From the NCBI GenBank assembly GCA_030704615.1, contig CM060732.1, positions 18,850,001 through 18,914,000 of the forward strand: a stretch of DNA of 64,000 nt, written 5' to 3'. The position numbers and the translations under genes were made by a program. Below the pieces are notes generated by a model. It saw nothing but the letters and a program-made list of their open reading frames with translations. It made no database searches and was not told the DNA's origin. Source of the DNA: Takakia lepidozioides. Taxonomy: Eukaryota; Streptophyta; Takakiopsida; Takakiales; Takakiaceae. Shown piece by piece: positions 49,601-59,778 of the stretch. Within the stretch, counting starts at the first letter, position 1; every line of letters begins with the position of its first letter.

Positions 49601-52600
49601 CGGCTCTCAGCGTCACTTTCTGGTCCAAACCTCACTTACCCCAAGTGCCCGTAGCGATGAGCGCATGGTCCAGCTTTTCCGTGTGCTCAATCGCCTGCTC
49701 GACAAACACAAGGAGTCACGGCGCCGCCACCTCGCATTCAACACCCCCATCATCATTCCTGTCTGGCCCCAGGTATGCCATTGACAATACTTCAGAATCC
49801 TTCATTGCTGAGAATAACAGCTAAAGGTCAAGAAGCTCTCAGCACAACTTACTCTTATGGCGAGATTGTATGGATCCAGAGAGTTTGTATGGATGACAAC
49901 CTGATGTTCTGACTTGCATTCTCATCTTCAGGAGCATTTAGCACCTTGTATAACACAAGATCTTATGCATTTAGTTGTTGCGTCAGCGAGGATCGTAATG
50001 GTTAAATTCAATCACACTGGCTGCCGAGGTTGTTCTGATTGTCCTGAAGGCTGCCAAGGTTAAAACAGTGCCATGAAGTTGTAGGGAAGGAAGGGAAGGA
50101 AAGGAAGTTTAATTTCCACTGTCCAGGGTAAAAGTAACTTATGTCGTTTGGTTGTCGAGTTTGAAGTGGTTGTCAAATTTGCAATAAGACTGTAGAGGTT
50201 AGTCTTACTTTGCAATAGCCCTTTCAGCATTGAAACAACTTCTAAGTCTTTAAGTTGCAAGTGCATTAGCAAGCAGGGTGAATGTTGCCTGAGGATTTGA
50301 GCATGGTTGTCTCATCTCTCATATTCATCTCGTGCTGCATAGTTTGTATATGAACGGACCATTTGGTTTATTTTCAAATGTGTCTCAACTGCTTCATCTT
50401 TGTGGTTCCAGCTTCCAGAAGACCCAAGGGTGTCGGCATGTTCACATCATTAGTCTTTGTGTTTCGGAGCAATGCATTATAAGTGTGAGGGTCCAATAAA
50501 GTTATTTGAGTAATGGCAACTTCAATGTCAAGTCATGGGTTTAGGAGTCAAGGAGTTTCATGGATGTGTCAGTTACATCAAAGAGTGACACATGTAGTCT
50601 ACGTAAGCCTGGTCTTTGTACATATCTGTTGTGTCCTCCTATTACTTCATGATTGTTTTTATTGCAACGTTTTATATTTTTAAGCCATGGTCTTTGAGCA
50701 TAACTGTTGTGTCCTCCTATTACTTCCTGATCATTTTTATTCCAATGTTTATGTTCAATTTTGCACAAATGTGGAGGACCTGCACGGATAGAATTTTGCT
50801 CTAATATTCCTTTCTAAGCACTAGGTTTGAAGCGCATAGTTTGACTGAACACATGGAACTTCAGGTGCGGCTGGTAGAGGATGACTTAATGTACAGCACA
50901 TTTGGGGAAGTCTACGAAATAAACTGTGCGCGCTATGGGCGGGAAGCAGACCTGCCAATCACACATTTCAAGGAGCGGCTTAACCAGGCCATCACTGGAC
51001 AGCTAACCAACGATGCAGTGGTTGACCTGCGTTTGCACACATACAATGAAATTACTAACAAGTTTGTCAGTGAGAACGTGTTTTCCCAGTACATGTATAA
51101 GACTTTGCCCACCTGCAATCATCTCTGGACTTTCAAGAAGCAGTTTGCCGTCCAGCTGGCACTGTCCGGCTTCATGTCCTTTATGCTCCAGATTGGGGGG
51201 CGCTCACCTAACAAGATTCTCTTCGCCAAAAACACCGGCAAGGTCTTTCAGAACGACTTCCACCCTGGTATGCAGGTTGACAGTCCCTTAATGCTCTATT
51301 TATTTCAAAACTTCTCGCACTATAGTCAAAGGCAGCTGGAAGGATGCATATGGATGAGTCAGCATTCAAAGCAATAGCCCATCTGTCTAATACATTCTAA
51401 TCTTGTGTACATGAGCAGCTTATGATATGAATGGCATGGTGGAGTTTGCGGAGCCTGTGCCTTTCAGGCTGACACGCAACCTGCAAACATTTTTTACTCC
51501 TTTTGGTGTGGAGGGATTGTTTGTGTCTTCCATGTGTGCTGCAGCCCAGGCCATCGTTGCTCCCAAGGTCTACTCTTCCCCCTCCCCCTTCCCCTCCTCT
51601 GTGCGTCAACTCTGAGGGTAATATGGACACTAAAAAGTTGCTTGCTCGCTTACTCTGTTGCTCCTTCCATGGTGTTTAAACTGGAAACATTTTGGGGGAT
51701 ATTTTACCGCAATGCCCTGACTCAATTCACAGGGTGTGAGACCTGGCTCTGAAGTGCACAGAAATGTGGAGAGGGGATGTGGAGAGCTTCCCAGAGAGGT
51801 TAAACCTTCAGATTTCAATTGGTTCTCATACCCTGTGGATTGACACTGGGCATCAGAGCTAAACAAATCCTCTGAGGCTAGAATTTGACCTCTCCGTACT
51901 ACCCAGGAAGTAGAGACAGAGTGCCATTTCTTCTGTTCTCCTACATACTACGAGGTCAGCTGCCTATATTATTTGAATCATCAGAGGCTCCTAGTCTTTG
52001 GCAGTGACTTTCAGCTTCAAGGACCTAAAAGTGTCTCTGAAGCCTATTTTCATGAAGCACACCGTCTTCCGCACTGATAGGTGTTTTCTGAAGTGGTGCT
52101 TCTAGTTCTACTTTACCCCATGGCCCTTGGGGCGCTTGTGGTTGTTATTAAGTTCCTGTCTCTCTTCCCCTATGAGCCTCCCCTGCAGAGATGTATCGTT
52201 TTTGCCTTCTTTCTCCCTCAGGACCCCACCCACCCCCCTTCTTCTAGGTAATGACACCTTGGCCAACGTTTTGGCTGACACCCTGACCGAATTTCAGCGT
52301 ATGCAGTGCCTTTCTTGACATTTTTTTTTCTTCAGACTCTCTTCTATCTGTCCCATGGCCCCCTCATGCATGCTGCGAAGTTTCTTTCTTTCTCCCTCTC
52401 ACAAGCAGTCCTCGGCAGCTTACTTACATATGGCTGTTCTTATTTCTTCCCACTCAAAGAGGGTAACTTCTGCTCTCAATGAAGTGGTTCCGCTGCAAAA
52501 TCAAAGGTCCTGGCACCAAGTCAAAGAGTGTGACCGCTCTCTATTGTCAACTAACTTCTTTTCCTTGTTGTGGAAAATCAAAGAGGGTAACCTTCTTCTG

Positions 52601-53988
52601 ATCTCAACAAATGGCTCCTGCTGCAAAATCAAAGACTGTAACCTCTCTCTGTTCTCATCAATTTCTGTATTCTGTTCTTCATGCAAACTCCAAAAGGTAA
52701 CCTCCTCTAAATGAAATGCTCCTGCTGCAAACTCAAAGAATGTTAACTCTCGTTGCTTGGCCCTTAACAGGGGAGTAAAATATTCCTTAAAGACACATAA
52801 ACTGACAATTTGATGTGCAATTGGTGCAGAATCAACACATGCAGCACCAGCTGGCAATGTTTTTTAGGGATGAGCTTATCTCATGGTCATGGCGTCGACC
52901 ACCAGGGATGCCACAAGCACCAGGCAGTGTAGGCATCAGCTCCAATGAGCTCCAAACAAAAGTAGCTGCCAATGTGGAGCAGGTTATGGCACGCATTAAA
53001 ACTATTGCACCTCAGAGTTTCCATGAAGAGGTAAATTGCTAAACAAAGCAAGAACTCTATGTCCATAGTCATGTGAAAGTGGTGGTTGTAGGTACTACAG
53101 GGAAGAGGTATGGTGCTAAACGAAGCAAGTTCCTCTCTTGTCCTACTCATTTGGATGAGGTGTTTGTGGGTGCTATAGTATCAAAAATTGAATGGTTTGC
53201 ACTGTTGACTTTTGTGATCCTCCTTTCATGTGTCTGTGTGTGTCTGTCTGATAGACACAAAAGAACTAATTCCGGCGTACTTGCCAACAGACACACACAT
53301 GGAAACTTCACAACACTCACTAGGAACCCAAGGGCACAGTAGACCAAGAAAGTACTTCGTAGAACACTATACGACTCCGAAGATGAAGTGCCGCATGCAG
53401 GTAGGCTGCTAGGCACTTCCGATCCTTAAAGCTGAAGGCTTCTGCCAACGGATGTGGATAAATGATGGGTATTTTCCTCTGATCTTGTAGTATGCCAGAA
53501 AGGAGGAGTGATGGTGTACTTCCTGGGTGGTACAAACAGGATAGGTTCTGTCCTCAATTGGAGTGTCACCCTAGGGCCTCAGCTCAATCCGCAGGCTGTA
53601 AGATCCAACTCTGCAGGAGCCCAAGGTCCTGGTGAGAGATGCAGAGAGAGAGCTTCCAATGGTGGTAGGAAAGCAGAATATACGATTGTCTCTTATGACC
53701 ATGGAAGTCTCTTTGCAGAATCACAGTTTGGCTGAGATTCGGCATTGAGACCCTGATGTTCATCGCACCTCCTGAGAAGGGAAGAAATAGCACCCAGCTA
53801 GGGTAAGTGTGCAAACAGATTGTCAGAAAATGAAAGGATTTTGTAAACAGCGTTGTGCGGTTGTGCAGGAGGAGAATTCAGCAGAAGCTCCGCAATCAGT
53901 GCAAAGGGGAGTTACGGAGCTGGTAGAAGCAGCCCTACGTCCCAAAAGCCTGTGTATGATGGATCCAACATGGCACCCTTGGTTTTGA
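19659..53988 (+). CDS. TRA1: TRA1/TRRAP-like PIKK-family scaffold, 45 recognised exons, FAT region damaged
   Basis: TRA1/TRRAP is the giant pseudokinase subunit of SAGA and NuA4 that contacts activators in the nucleus. Exons joined by GT...AG introns give about 3,925 codons that follow plant TRA1 from MIPIANFEQHARKF to the FATC end CMMDPTWHPWF. The start is the ATG at 19659; exon 1 ends in phase 1. Order: HEAT repeats, FAT, kinase-like domain, FATC (exon coordinates in the three sub-entries). Three defects lie in the FAT half: exon 32 is cut at 42,841 by LINE sequence with about 25 residues missing; exon 35 has in-frame stops; exon 38 is out of phase with exon 39. All other exons are open and conserved, so decay, if real, is recent. 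The product as read is probably non-functional unless these are sequence errors. AATAAA at 54,427 may end the transcript. Confidence 0.92.
31136..31480 (-). mobile_element. LINE C-terminal/3' fragment in TRA1 intron 19
   Basis: Minus-strand translation gives a LINE ORF2 tail (FFLCPLYYEIRGRFHCLF ... KCLAAYLHEAFTLRQ), then a 3' UTR ending in GGACGTTATAAAGCACC and an (ATTTC)n tail at 31,136-31,156. Such a simple-repeat 3' tail is common in some LINE clades. A relative lies at 53,350-53,535. It is in antisense orientation to TRA1 inside a 1.4-kb intron. Confidence 0.65.
39340..39560. repeat. ACGT-core-rich inverted segment in TRA1 intron 28
   Basis: The 39,460-39,540 stretch is packed with GACGT / ACGTC / CACGTC words (for example GGACGTGACGTGG and GTCACGTCACGTCC) in both orientations and can fold on itself. 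It starts after GAGCCGGTTTGGTGCTGGAGC, which resembles the ends of some plant MITEs. ACGT cores are also bZIP-binding sites, but the palindromic layout fits a small transposon better. Confidence 0.4.
39680..39795 (-). mobile_element. LINE 3' UTR fragment in TRA1 intron 28
   Basis: On the minus strand, ATGGCAACAAGGTTACAGCAAAC followed by GGGTGCCCTGTAGGGGCCATGAGGC and CTACTGCAAACAATATC resembles the 3' end of the LINE copies ending at 2850 and 44,945. No coding part is present. Confidence 0.45.
40832..41200. repeat. CCATGGGCCCTTGGG repeats in TRA1 intron 29
   Basis: The word TCCATGGGCCCTTGGG (last copy: CCATGGGCCCTCAGGG) occurs at about 40,832, 41,039 and 41,179, followed by CTGTGGAC-like sequence and pyrimidine-rich tracts. 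Similar copies lie in intron 43 at about 52,119 and 52,353. Origin unknown; perhaps an old duplicated intron segment or a repeat element. Confidence 0.55.
41422..48293 (+). other. TRA1: TRA1 exons 30-38, FAT domain, with three lesions
   Basis: Exons: 41422-41760, 42075-42260, 42713-42841 (truncated), 45422-45706, 45900-46199, 46464-46769, 47045-47335, 47549-47773, 47980-48293. Exon 30 reads VADLVLPLRELAHTDAHVAY. Exon 32 ends at SVENY and then becomes LINE sequence, so the next conserved block (with a WKLPDW motif in relatives) is absent. Exon 35 has TAA near 46,710 and TGA at 46,740-46,742 where relatives have Trp in KGWxSWGN, plus about 45 extra bases and two compensating indels just before. 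Exon 38 is a Gly/Ser/Gln-rich linker whose 314-bp length does not match the phase-0 start of exon 39, and its conserved AFDAAK segment slips frame near 48,215. Exons 33, 34, 36 and 37 are clean. Confidence 0.85.
42842..44945. mobile_element. Two LINE copies as a large inverted repeat inside TRA1
   Basis: Left arm about 42,842-43,594 and right arm about 43,862-44,560 are reverse complements with moderate divergence, separated by about 267 bp. The right copy continues past its arm to a LINE 3' end at about 44,945 that matches the copy at 2430-2850 (GAGAGTGCAATTGCCC ... ATGGCCACAAGGCTATGGC). LINE-type coding remnants are visible in the right arm (RWWGQLAPKYVQHQVILVNR). The left arm begins directly after the exon codon for ENY. 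The two LINEs are therefore head-to-head. The pair interrupts the TRA1 FAT region. Confidence 0.75.
50608..50760. repeat. 77-bp tandem duplication in TRA1 intron 41
   Basis: Two adjacent copies start at 50,608 (CCTGGTCTTTG) and 50,685 (CCATGGTCTTTG). They share TGTTGTGTCCTCCTATTACTTC and a following T-rich part. A GGAA-rich microsatellite lies earlier in the same intron at about 50,085-50,108. Confidence 0.75.
52440..52770. repeat. Degenerate tandem repeats in TRA1 intron 43
   Basis: The unit CTCCTGCTGCAAAATCAAAG...GTAACCTCTCTC recurs four or five times with a spacing of roughly 60-80 bp and moderate divergence. The intron also holds two CCATGGCCC-type repeats at about 52,119 and 52,353, shared with intron 29. 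No coding function is seen. Confidence 0.6.
53350..53535 (-). mobile_element. LINE C-terminal fragment in the last TRA1 intron
   Basis: Minus-strand translation gives a relative of the intron 19 LINE tail (AFSFKDRKCLAAYLHAALHLR versus VFHYEDQKCLAAYLHEAFTLRQ). It is antisense to TRA1. No 3' tail was delimited. Confidence 0.55.
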
Positions 53989-54426
53989 TTTCCACTTTAT
54001 ATGCTAATGGGCCACGGGCTAGTTCAGCTTCTGAATTGGGAAAAACCATCACATCTGGTTTTACTTGGGAAATTGTTGCTCTCAATGGATTTCTATTTGA
54101 TGGGAGGGTTGCTGCTGGACACTTCGGCAAGCAGTGTCTGGAGAGACTGGAAGAACACAACTTTAATATATTTGCTGTAGGGAGGATGATGCCCTCTGCC
54201 AAAATTTTGCTGGAATCAGGAGCCAGTACTTGTAATTAGAATGCAAATTTGAGGGAGCTTGCGCTGTGCCCTCCCACATACAACCCCATTTTACTGTAGA
54301 TAACAACACATTATTTGTGGTGAACCATGTAGGCGGACCATTTTTGTTAGGAAGAGAGAAGGCATGCCAGAGCCTGGTTAAGCATGATGTGAAGGCCAGC
54401 CCACCTTGGTAGGATGGAATTTATAT

Positions 54427-54432
54427 AATAAA
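54427..54432 (+). terminator. Candidate polyadenylation signal of TRA1
   Basis: AATAAA lies 439 bp after the TRA1 stop codon in AT-rich sequence. It is the best candidate seen; an alternative site cannot be excluded. Confidence 0.4.
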
Positions 54433-54911
54433 GATATGGGCCTGATGGTCAATTTGTAGCTCCTCACTTCATCATCGACTACCAGTTGTCCCACCTTTGA
54501 CCATTGAGCGACGTGTAAATGTGGTTGTCAGTGAATCCTCCCATATTGACAGAGTGTCGTATCTTGTGTTTCTTGGGTTAGCATCTTATGTATCTTGGGT
54601 TAGTAGTTACTTTGTTTCTACCCCAAGTTGTCTACTCATTTATGTGATTTATTCGTCTTGCCTTTGTCTTGCTCACAATTCTCTAGCATATTTGTATCCC
54701 TAGGGTCACAGACTATTGGGGGGAGTTATGTTGAAGCGAGAAAGGCATCTTGTCTGTTGTTTTCTTGGTACCCCCCGTGTCCTTGGCAATCATGTAATTC
54801 TCTTTGTGCACCTTTCTACTGTTGCTGTCGGTAATCCAACATACATACATAGTAAGTCCCATGCATTTCTTTCCAGAAGGGAGATGGCTTGACAAGATCA
54901 AGTGGATAGAG

Positions 54912-55830
54912 CACTACTGCAAAAAGGGGCCCTTAAACAACGCCCGTCCGTCGTGGCCCCAAATAGCCTGCGACGGAGGCATCGGGGGATGACCTACGAG
55001 ACGGTCGCGGCTACGACGGCACAGCGTCCCCAACAGCGCTGAATGCCTCCTGCGGCCATCGCCTTGCCTGTGATGACTGCTGCTTGCAGCTGGCTATGTC
55101 AACTCCGTTGTGGGGTAGGCGGCGCTGTGGCGTCACCCTGGTCGCTGCGACGCCAAGGGGTCGCAACGGGAGGCATCAGCTTTTGGGGGGGTGGGGGTTT
55201 GAAGGTGATCAGCTGGGGCTTGGAGTACTGGGTAATGAAGGGCAGAAAGGCAGGGGGAATCAGGGGAGATGGAGATAGAGGGAGAGATGCTAGAGTAGGT
55301 GCCGGGAGAGGGATAGGGAGGTCAAAAAGCGAGGGTCCTCTTGAGCGGCATAGGCTAGAGGGCATACTAGTTGGATGGGGGAGGGGGAGAGCTGGATAAA
55401 ACACTTTACAAAAACATTAACAATTGAGAGTTCTCTATAACAATTTAGAGAATGTCACATTATATATACAATTAATGTCAAGTATTTTGTGAGGGCTAAA
55501 TAAATGATCATTCATCCGGAGGTTCTTCATCCTCATCAAGCTGCAAAACCTGTTGGTTATCACAGTCATCTTCACCAATGGGCTTGTTTGCGAAAGGGAA
55601 ATGTGAATATGATTCATTATCTCCGCCACTTGCATCTTCCATCTCATAGTCGGTGGCCATATCTTCATCTCCTTCTCCAACATCCATATCAGACTCCCCT
55701 TAATATCCATCGTTATTGGCTGAGGCAGCATCATTATCATCTACCCATCCTCCAATATCATCAATACTTGATTCATGATGTAGTGTGTGACGTTTACCAT
55801 TGTCCGCGCATCAGTCATACTGCGGTTGGC
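54912..55830 (-). mobile_element. CACTA-type transposon end with its acidic-protein gene tail
   Basis: CACTACTGCAAAAAGG begins at 54,912 and is followed by about 300 bp rich in CGACGG / GTCGCGG / GCGACG words, as in the CACTA end at 9037. A minus-strand coding remnant points at this end, so 54,912 is the 3' terminus of an element lying to the right. The opposite terminus was not established; a weak candidate (TATAGTAGTG) occurs at about 56,745-56,754 but lies inside another element. Confidence 0.55.
55508..55830 (-). pseudogene. C-terminal tail of an acidic transposon protein, with a nonsense codon
   Basis: The minus-strand frame reads ESSIDDIGGWVDDNDAA, then an in-frame TAA at 55,700-55,702, then 63 codons rich in Asp/Glu ending in QLDEDEEPPDE and a stop at 55,508-55,510. 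The composition and position beside a CACTA end resemble the three-exon gene ending at 8049. No domain is recognised. The nonsense codon indicates a dead copy. Confidence 0.5.
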
Positions 55831-56032
55831 ATCGGGCTCATTATCATGACCAGTCTCTTCCTCTTCCGCATTTGGTTCACCCCATATAGATCCGTGACCA
55901 TGATAGATACGTCTTCATCTTGGCTGGGTTAACTTGCTATTCCGAGCTGGTCCCTTCTAACATTGATTTGAAATTCTCTGTTTCTTTTTCTAGCTGAGCT
56001 ATCAAATCATGACCCTATCATGGGTTGTTACG

Positions 56033-57847
56033 GGGGAATGCTAGATCATGAGCCCAGCCCCGTGAGCATGTCAGCCCAGGCAGGCTCACATAAGCTTATG
56101 AGCCCAGTCAGCTAGCATGAAAGTGGTCGAAGATGTAGGGCCTATGACCGCGGTCAACCACCCATTTCCGCGGAAATGGGACTATTCAAATAAGCTTCCA
56201 ACATAGAAACAATGGTGACTAAACTGATTGCCCAATTGTGGTGCAGACATGTATCACGATGGTGAACCGAATTTTGGTAAAAAATACAAAACATTTGAAG
56301 GTCGAAACTATAGTGAATGCAACAAGGAAACAAGGTTTTCTCTTGAGCCCCTCTCCAAATAGCATCATTGGACCTCCTCAAACTCCAGTTTGAATCAACA
56401 TACTTATAGAGCATGTCGTCCATTTGAGGCCCACTATACAATCAATGAAGCACCACATATCATAGATCTGAAAGTTCCTAATAAAAGAAGAAGCAAATTC
56501 TTTACGAATCCTAGAGACGCAATTTGCATCCAACATCATAGTCTATAGAGCAATAACCACGATCTAGACATGCACTGGGCATGGGGAAATGTGATGATCA
56601 TCAACGATCATCACATTTGCATATCAAACCAAGGTTAAGAAAAAAAAAAAAAAACTTAAAAAAAAATTTAACAGATTCGAGATGGAGGCAAACGATCATG
56701 ACATTTTCCCTATCTAAACTATGATAGCATGACGTTATATTTTTTTATAGTAGTGTATGGTTGTCTATAGCAAAGTGATGTCCATCAAATAAGCATGTGG
56801 AGCAATGTAGACGTGCAGTGGGCATGCAGAAATGTCAACGATCATGACATTCGCATATCGAACCAGGGAAAAAAAATAAAAAACAAACAAACAAACAAAA
56901 CAAAAAACTTTTTTTTCTTAAAAGTCACTTCGGGCTCTGTTCCTCAAGACAAGGCGTATCAGGTTACCGATCGTGACATTTTCCCTATCTGAACTATGAT
57001 AGTATGACATTATATTCTCTATAGTAGTGTATGGTTGTCCATAGCAAAATGATGTCCATCGAATAAGCATATGGAGCAATCTAGACGTGCAGTGAGCATG
57101 GGGAAATGTCATGATCGTTCGTATATCGAACCAGAAAAAAAAAAAAAAAAAATCTTAAAAGTCACTTTGGGCTCTATTCTTTAAGACAAGGCGTATCAGG
57201 TTACGGTTGGTAATTTCCCGGATTGCACCTGTCCTAGTTTCATAAGCATGCGTGAGGGCAGTCTCGAAAACCGGAGGAAGTGGATCCCATGCAAGCAGCT
57301 GTACTACACATTTTTACGCAGGATGTGTTGTGACCCCAAAAGAGACCAATATATTCACGAGGCCACGCTAACTTTTAGCGAAGTCCATGCTCATCTGCAA
57401 CGTGATAGGTTTGAAACAAATTGAGGAGTACCCTACGTACTATTTGGGAGCTACGTCCCAACTACTTCTATGCGTTCTTACTTTGCACGGATGTTTAGTA
57501 AAAATGCCATTACATTACAACAGCTGCCTATTTCACTTAATGTTTGTTTTGAACCTCACATTCTTGGGCCGGTCCAATGCCAATTAAGCAATACATGTTC
57601 TTCTCTTTCATGCCATATGCATGTTGTAATAGGCAGTTCCTTTTGTAATTCTACTCCACATTTTCATATTGTAGTGTGTCATTTCTGCTCGTATTGGTCT
57701 TTCCAACGGTAATAGGCCCTCGTTGTCATGTCCTCGGGTATAGGGCATGCTTCTACTATACTGCAAACCCTGGGCTCACGCTTTCTGGATAAACCGTGAG
57801 CCCAGCTCCCAGGCTCATGGGGCTGGGCTCATGACCTAGCTGCCCTC
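56033..57847. mobile_element. Non-autonomous Mutator-like element (1,815 bp) with 9-bp target duplication
   Basis: The 9-bp word GTTGTTACG flanks the element at 56,024-56,032 and 57,848-57,856, the target-duplication size typical of Mutator-like elements. The ends are inverted repeats: GGGGAATGCTAGATCATGAG on the left and, on the complement, GAGGGCAGCTAGGTCATGAG on the right. Both continue into CCCAGCCCC(G/A)TGAGC and further GAGCCCAG words. No transposase is encoded; the interior contains tandem repeats. LINE endonuclease sequence begins just right of the element. Confidence 0.8.
56563..57205. repeat. Tandem repeats of about 245-275 bp inside the Mutator-like element
   Basis: Units start near 56,563, 56,806 and 57,081, the third partial. 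Each contains TAGACGTGCAGTG(G/A)GCATG, a GGGAAATGT(C/G)ATGATC-like part, a poly-A tract, GACATTTTCCCTATCT and TATAGTAGTGTATGGTTGTC (the third copy ends earlier). The A tracts vary in length between units. Confidence 0.75.
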
Positions 57848-59778
57848 GTTGTTACGTCATGCCTCCATGAGTTGGACCCTCAGTTCTTGGAATATTCGAG
57901 GTATCGGGTCGGACACTTCTATGCCTAAGCGAAGACATATTCAACGTTGGGCATCTTATCTAGGAAAATTGCGGCATTGGGAAGCGAGTTCCTTTCATCA
58001 CGTTGCAACTTGGCTACTTGGCAGAGTCCAATGTGCATTCACTGTTCCTACTGCTATTTTTTATGTTTGACATGTTTTTTTAAATATTTACCCTTCCAAT
58101 GTCACCTCAGAACGTATTGACCTTTGGTGTCTCATATTACGTTATAAAATTCTCACCTTCCTGCATGATGCACATTGCATTGGGTCTCAGTTGGTGATCT
58201 TAATATGGTTGATAGTTCTTGTGATTGTTTCGGGATGACGGTTCAGTCTCTGTCTACTGAAGAGCAATCGGCTTGGGATTCCCTTTGTTTTACTGTGGGC
58301 TTCTTTGACATCCATGAGCTTGATCGGAACTCTCTTGGGACTCTCTTAGGTATACTTGGTCCAATAATATAGGATAGGATATATGGCACAATTCTTGCGA
58401 AGACTTGGGCGAGAACTTTTCCCCAGTCCCCAATTCTGCTGGACTTCGACCATGCACAAGTCTCCACCATTTTCAAACCTCCCAGGGTTCATGCCAAAGG
58501 ACTAAGTATCTTTAAATTGAACCCTACTCTTCTATGCTCAGCCTTTTTTATCCGCTGGCCAATGTTTGGCCGGCCGCTAGATCCATTGTTCAATCTCCAA
58601 CTTTGAAATTTTTGCAAAAATTAGCAGCGGTCAGAAAAGCTGCCCAATCCATCTCCATGACTAGTGCTGCATTGTAGGAAAGATCTAGGAAAGAGCATAC
58701 CTTGCTCAAATGCATCTCACATTGTCAATGGCTCATTGAAATTAACGTGGTGGGTCCCCAATGACTCGTTGATGACTGGAAAAAAGAACTTGGCAGAGCT
58801 CAATAGTATCAAGGAGCAGTCGCTCAATAGGAAAGCGAGGGTTAATTGGTCTCTCAAAGGAGAGAAAATGACGGCTTATCTATTTCAAAAAGCTAAGCAA
58901 AGACAGACAGCTATGTCTATCTGCTCTCAGCTGCAAAACAAAGAAGGTGTTACGCAGACCAAGCCAAAAATCATGGCTGGCATTACAGCACAATATTTCA
59001 CAAAACTTTTTGGCCGGCCCCGTCCTCACCTTGATTACACCTCCTGTGCTCGTGCTTCTCTCATAGATACAGTTCCCAACATCCTCTATGCTGTTGATCA
59101 AGCTTGACTATCTGCCCCCTTTACCACTCTGAAACTTCTATTGGCAATAAAATCTCTTAGCTTGAACAAATCTCTAGGACCTGGTCTAAACGGCCTATGG
59201 ATAAAGCTGTTTAAAGCCTTATGGCTTCATATTGGATATGCCTTTTTGGCTATATTGGTCAATGATGTCCTAGCCAAAGGAGATCCGTCCCAAATCTCGC
59301 AAGGAGTTATTACCCTCATTCACAAAAAAAGTGACAGAGGGGTCATAACGAATTATTGACCTATCACGTTGTTAAATTTCATCTTATAAAATTATAGCTT
59401 TAAAGGCTCTTGCTCTTTGATTACAGCCCATGTTGGGCAGGCTTATTCGTCATGAGCAGTCAAGCTTTCTCAAAAATTAAATGATTCTGGATAACATCCT
59501 CCTGGCTCATGAAGCATTGTTTCAAGCCCAGGCCTCAAACCAGCCGCTTGCCCTCTTTATATTGGATTTTGAAAAGGCCTTTAACAATGTGGATTGGCCC
59601 TTCCTCTTATGTGTTTTGGAAAAGTCTGGTATCAACGGACATTTTCTTCCATGGATTCAAATTCTGTTGTTTTCTGCTTCCAGCAAAGTCATCGTGAATG
59701 GCGCTCTCTCCTCCTCATTTGCTCTTCACAGATCTGTTTGCAAATCTGTTAGGCAAGGTTGCCTGTTTACCCCTTTCC

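Larger units (their letters stand above)
48526..53988 (+). other. TRA1: TRA1 exons 39-45, PI3K-like pseudokinase and FATC
   Basis: Exons: 48526-48843, 49041-49154, 49494-49772, 50865-51267, 51419-51567, 52830-53030, 53869-53988, all in consistent phase. Exon 41 encodes the N-lobe (VKLDRIGADVPIVRRHGSS, then HFLVQTSLTPSARSDERM). In exon 42 the place where active PIKKs have GDRHxxN reads GGRSPNKIL, and the DFG site reads QNDFHP, so the catalytic Asp residues are missing, as expected for TRRAP/Tra1. Exon 43 encodes PVPFRLTRNLQTFFTPFGVEG. Exon 45 encodes the FATC end RGVTELVEAALRPKS...HPWF with TGA at 53,986-53,988. Confidence 0.93.

Noticed and set aside
53989-54239. Open frame continuing after the TRA1 stop
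   Set aside because: The FATC domain ends in HPWF directly before TGA, as in all relatives, so the following frame is 3' UTR.
56745-56754. TATAGTAGTG as the opposite end of the CACTA element starting at 54,912
   Set aside because: The same word recurs in the tandem units of the Mutator-like element, and no GCGACG repeats lie beside it.
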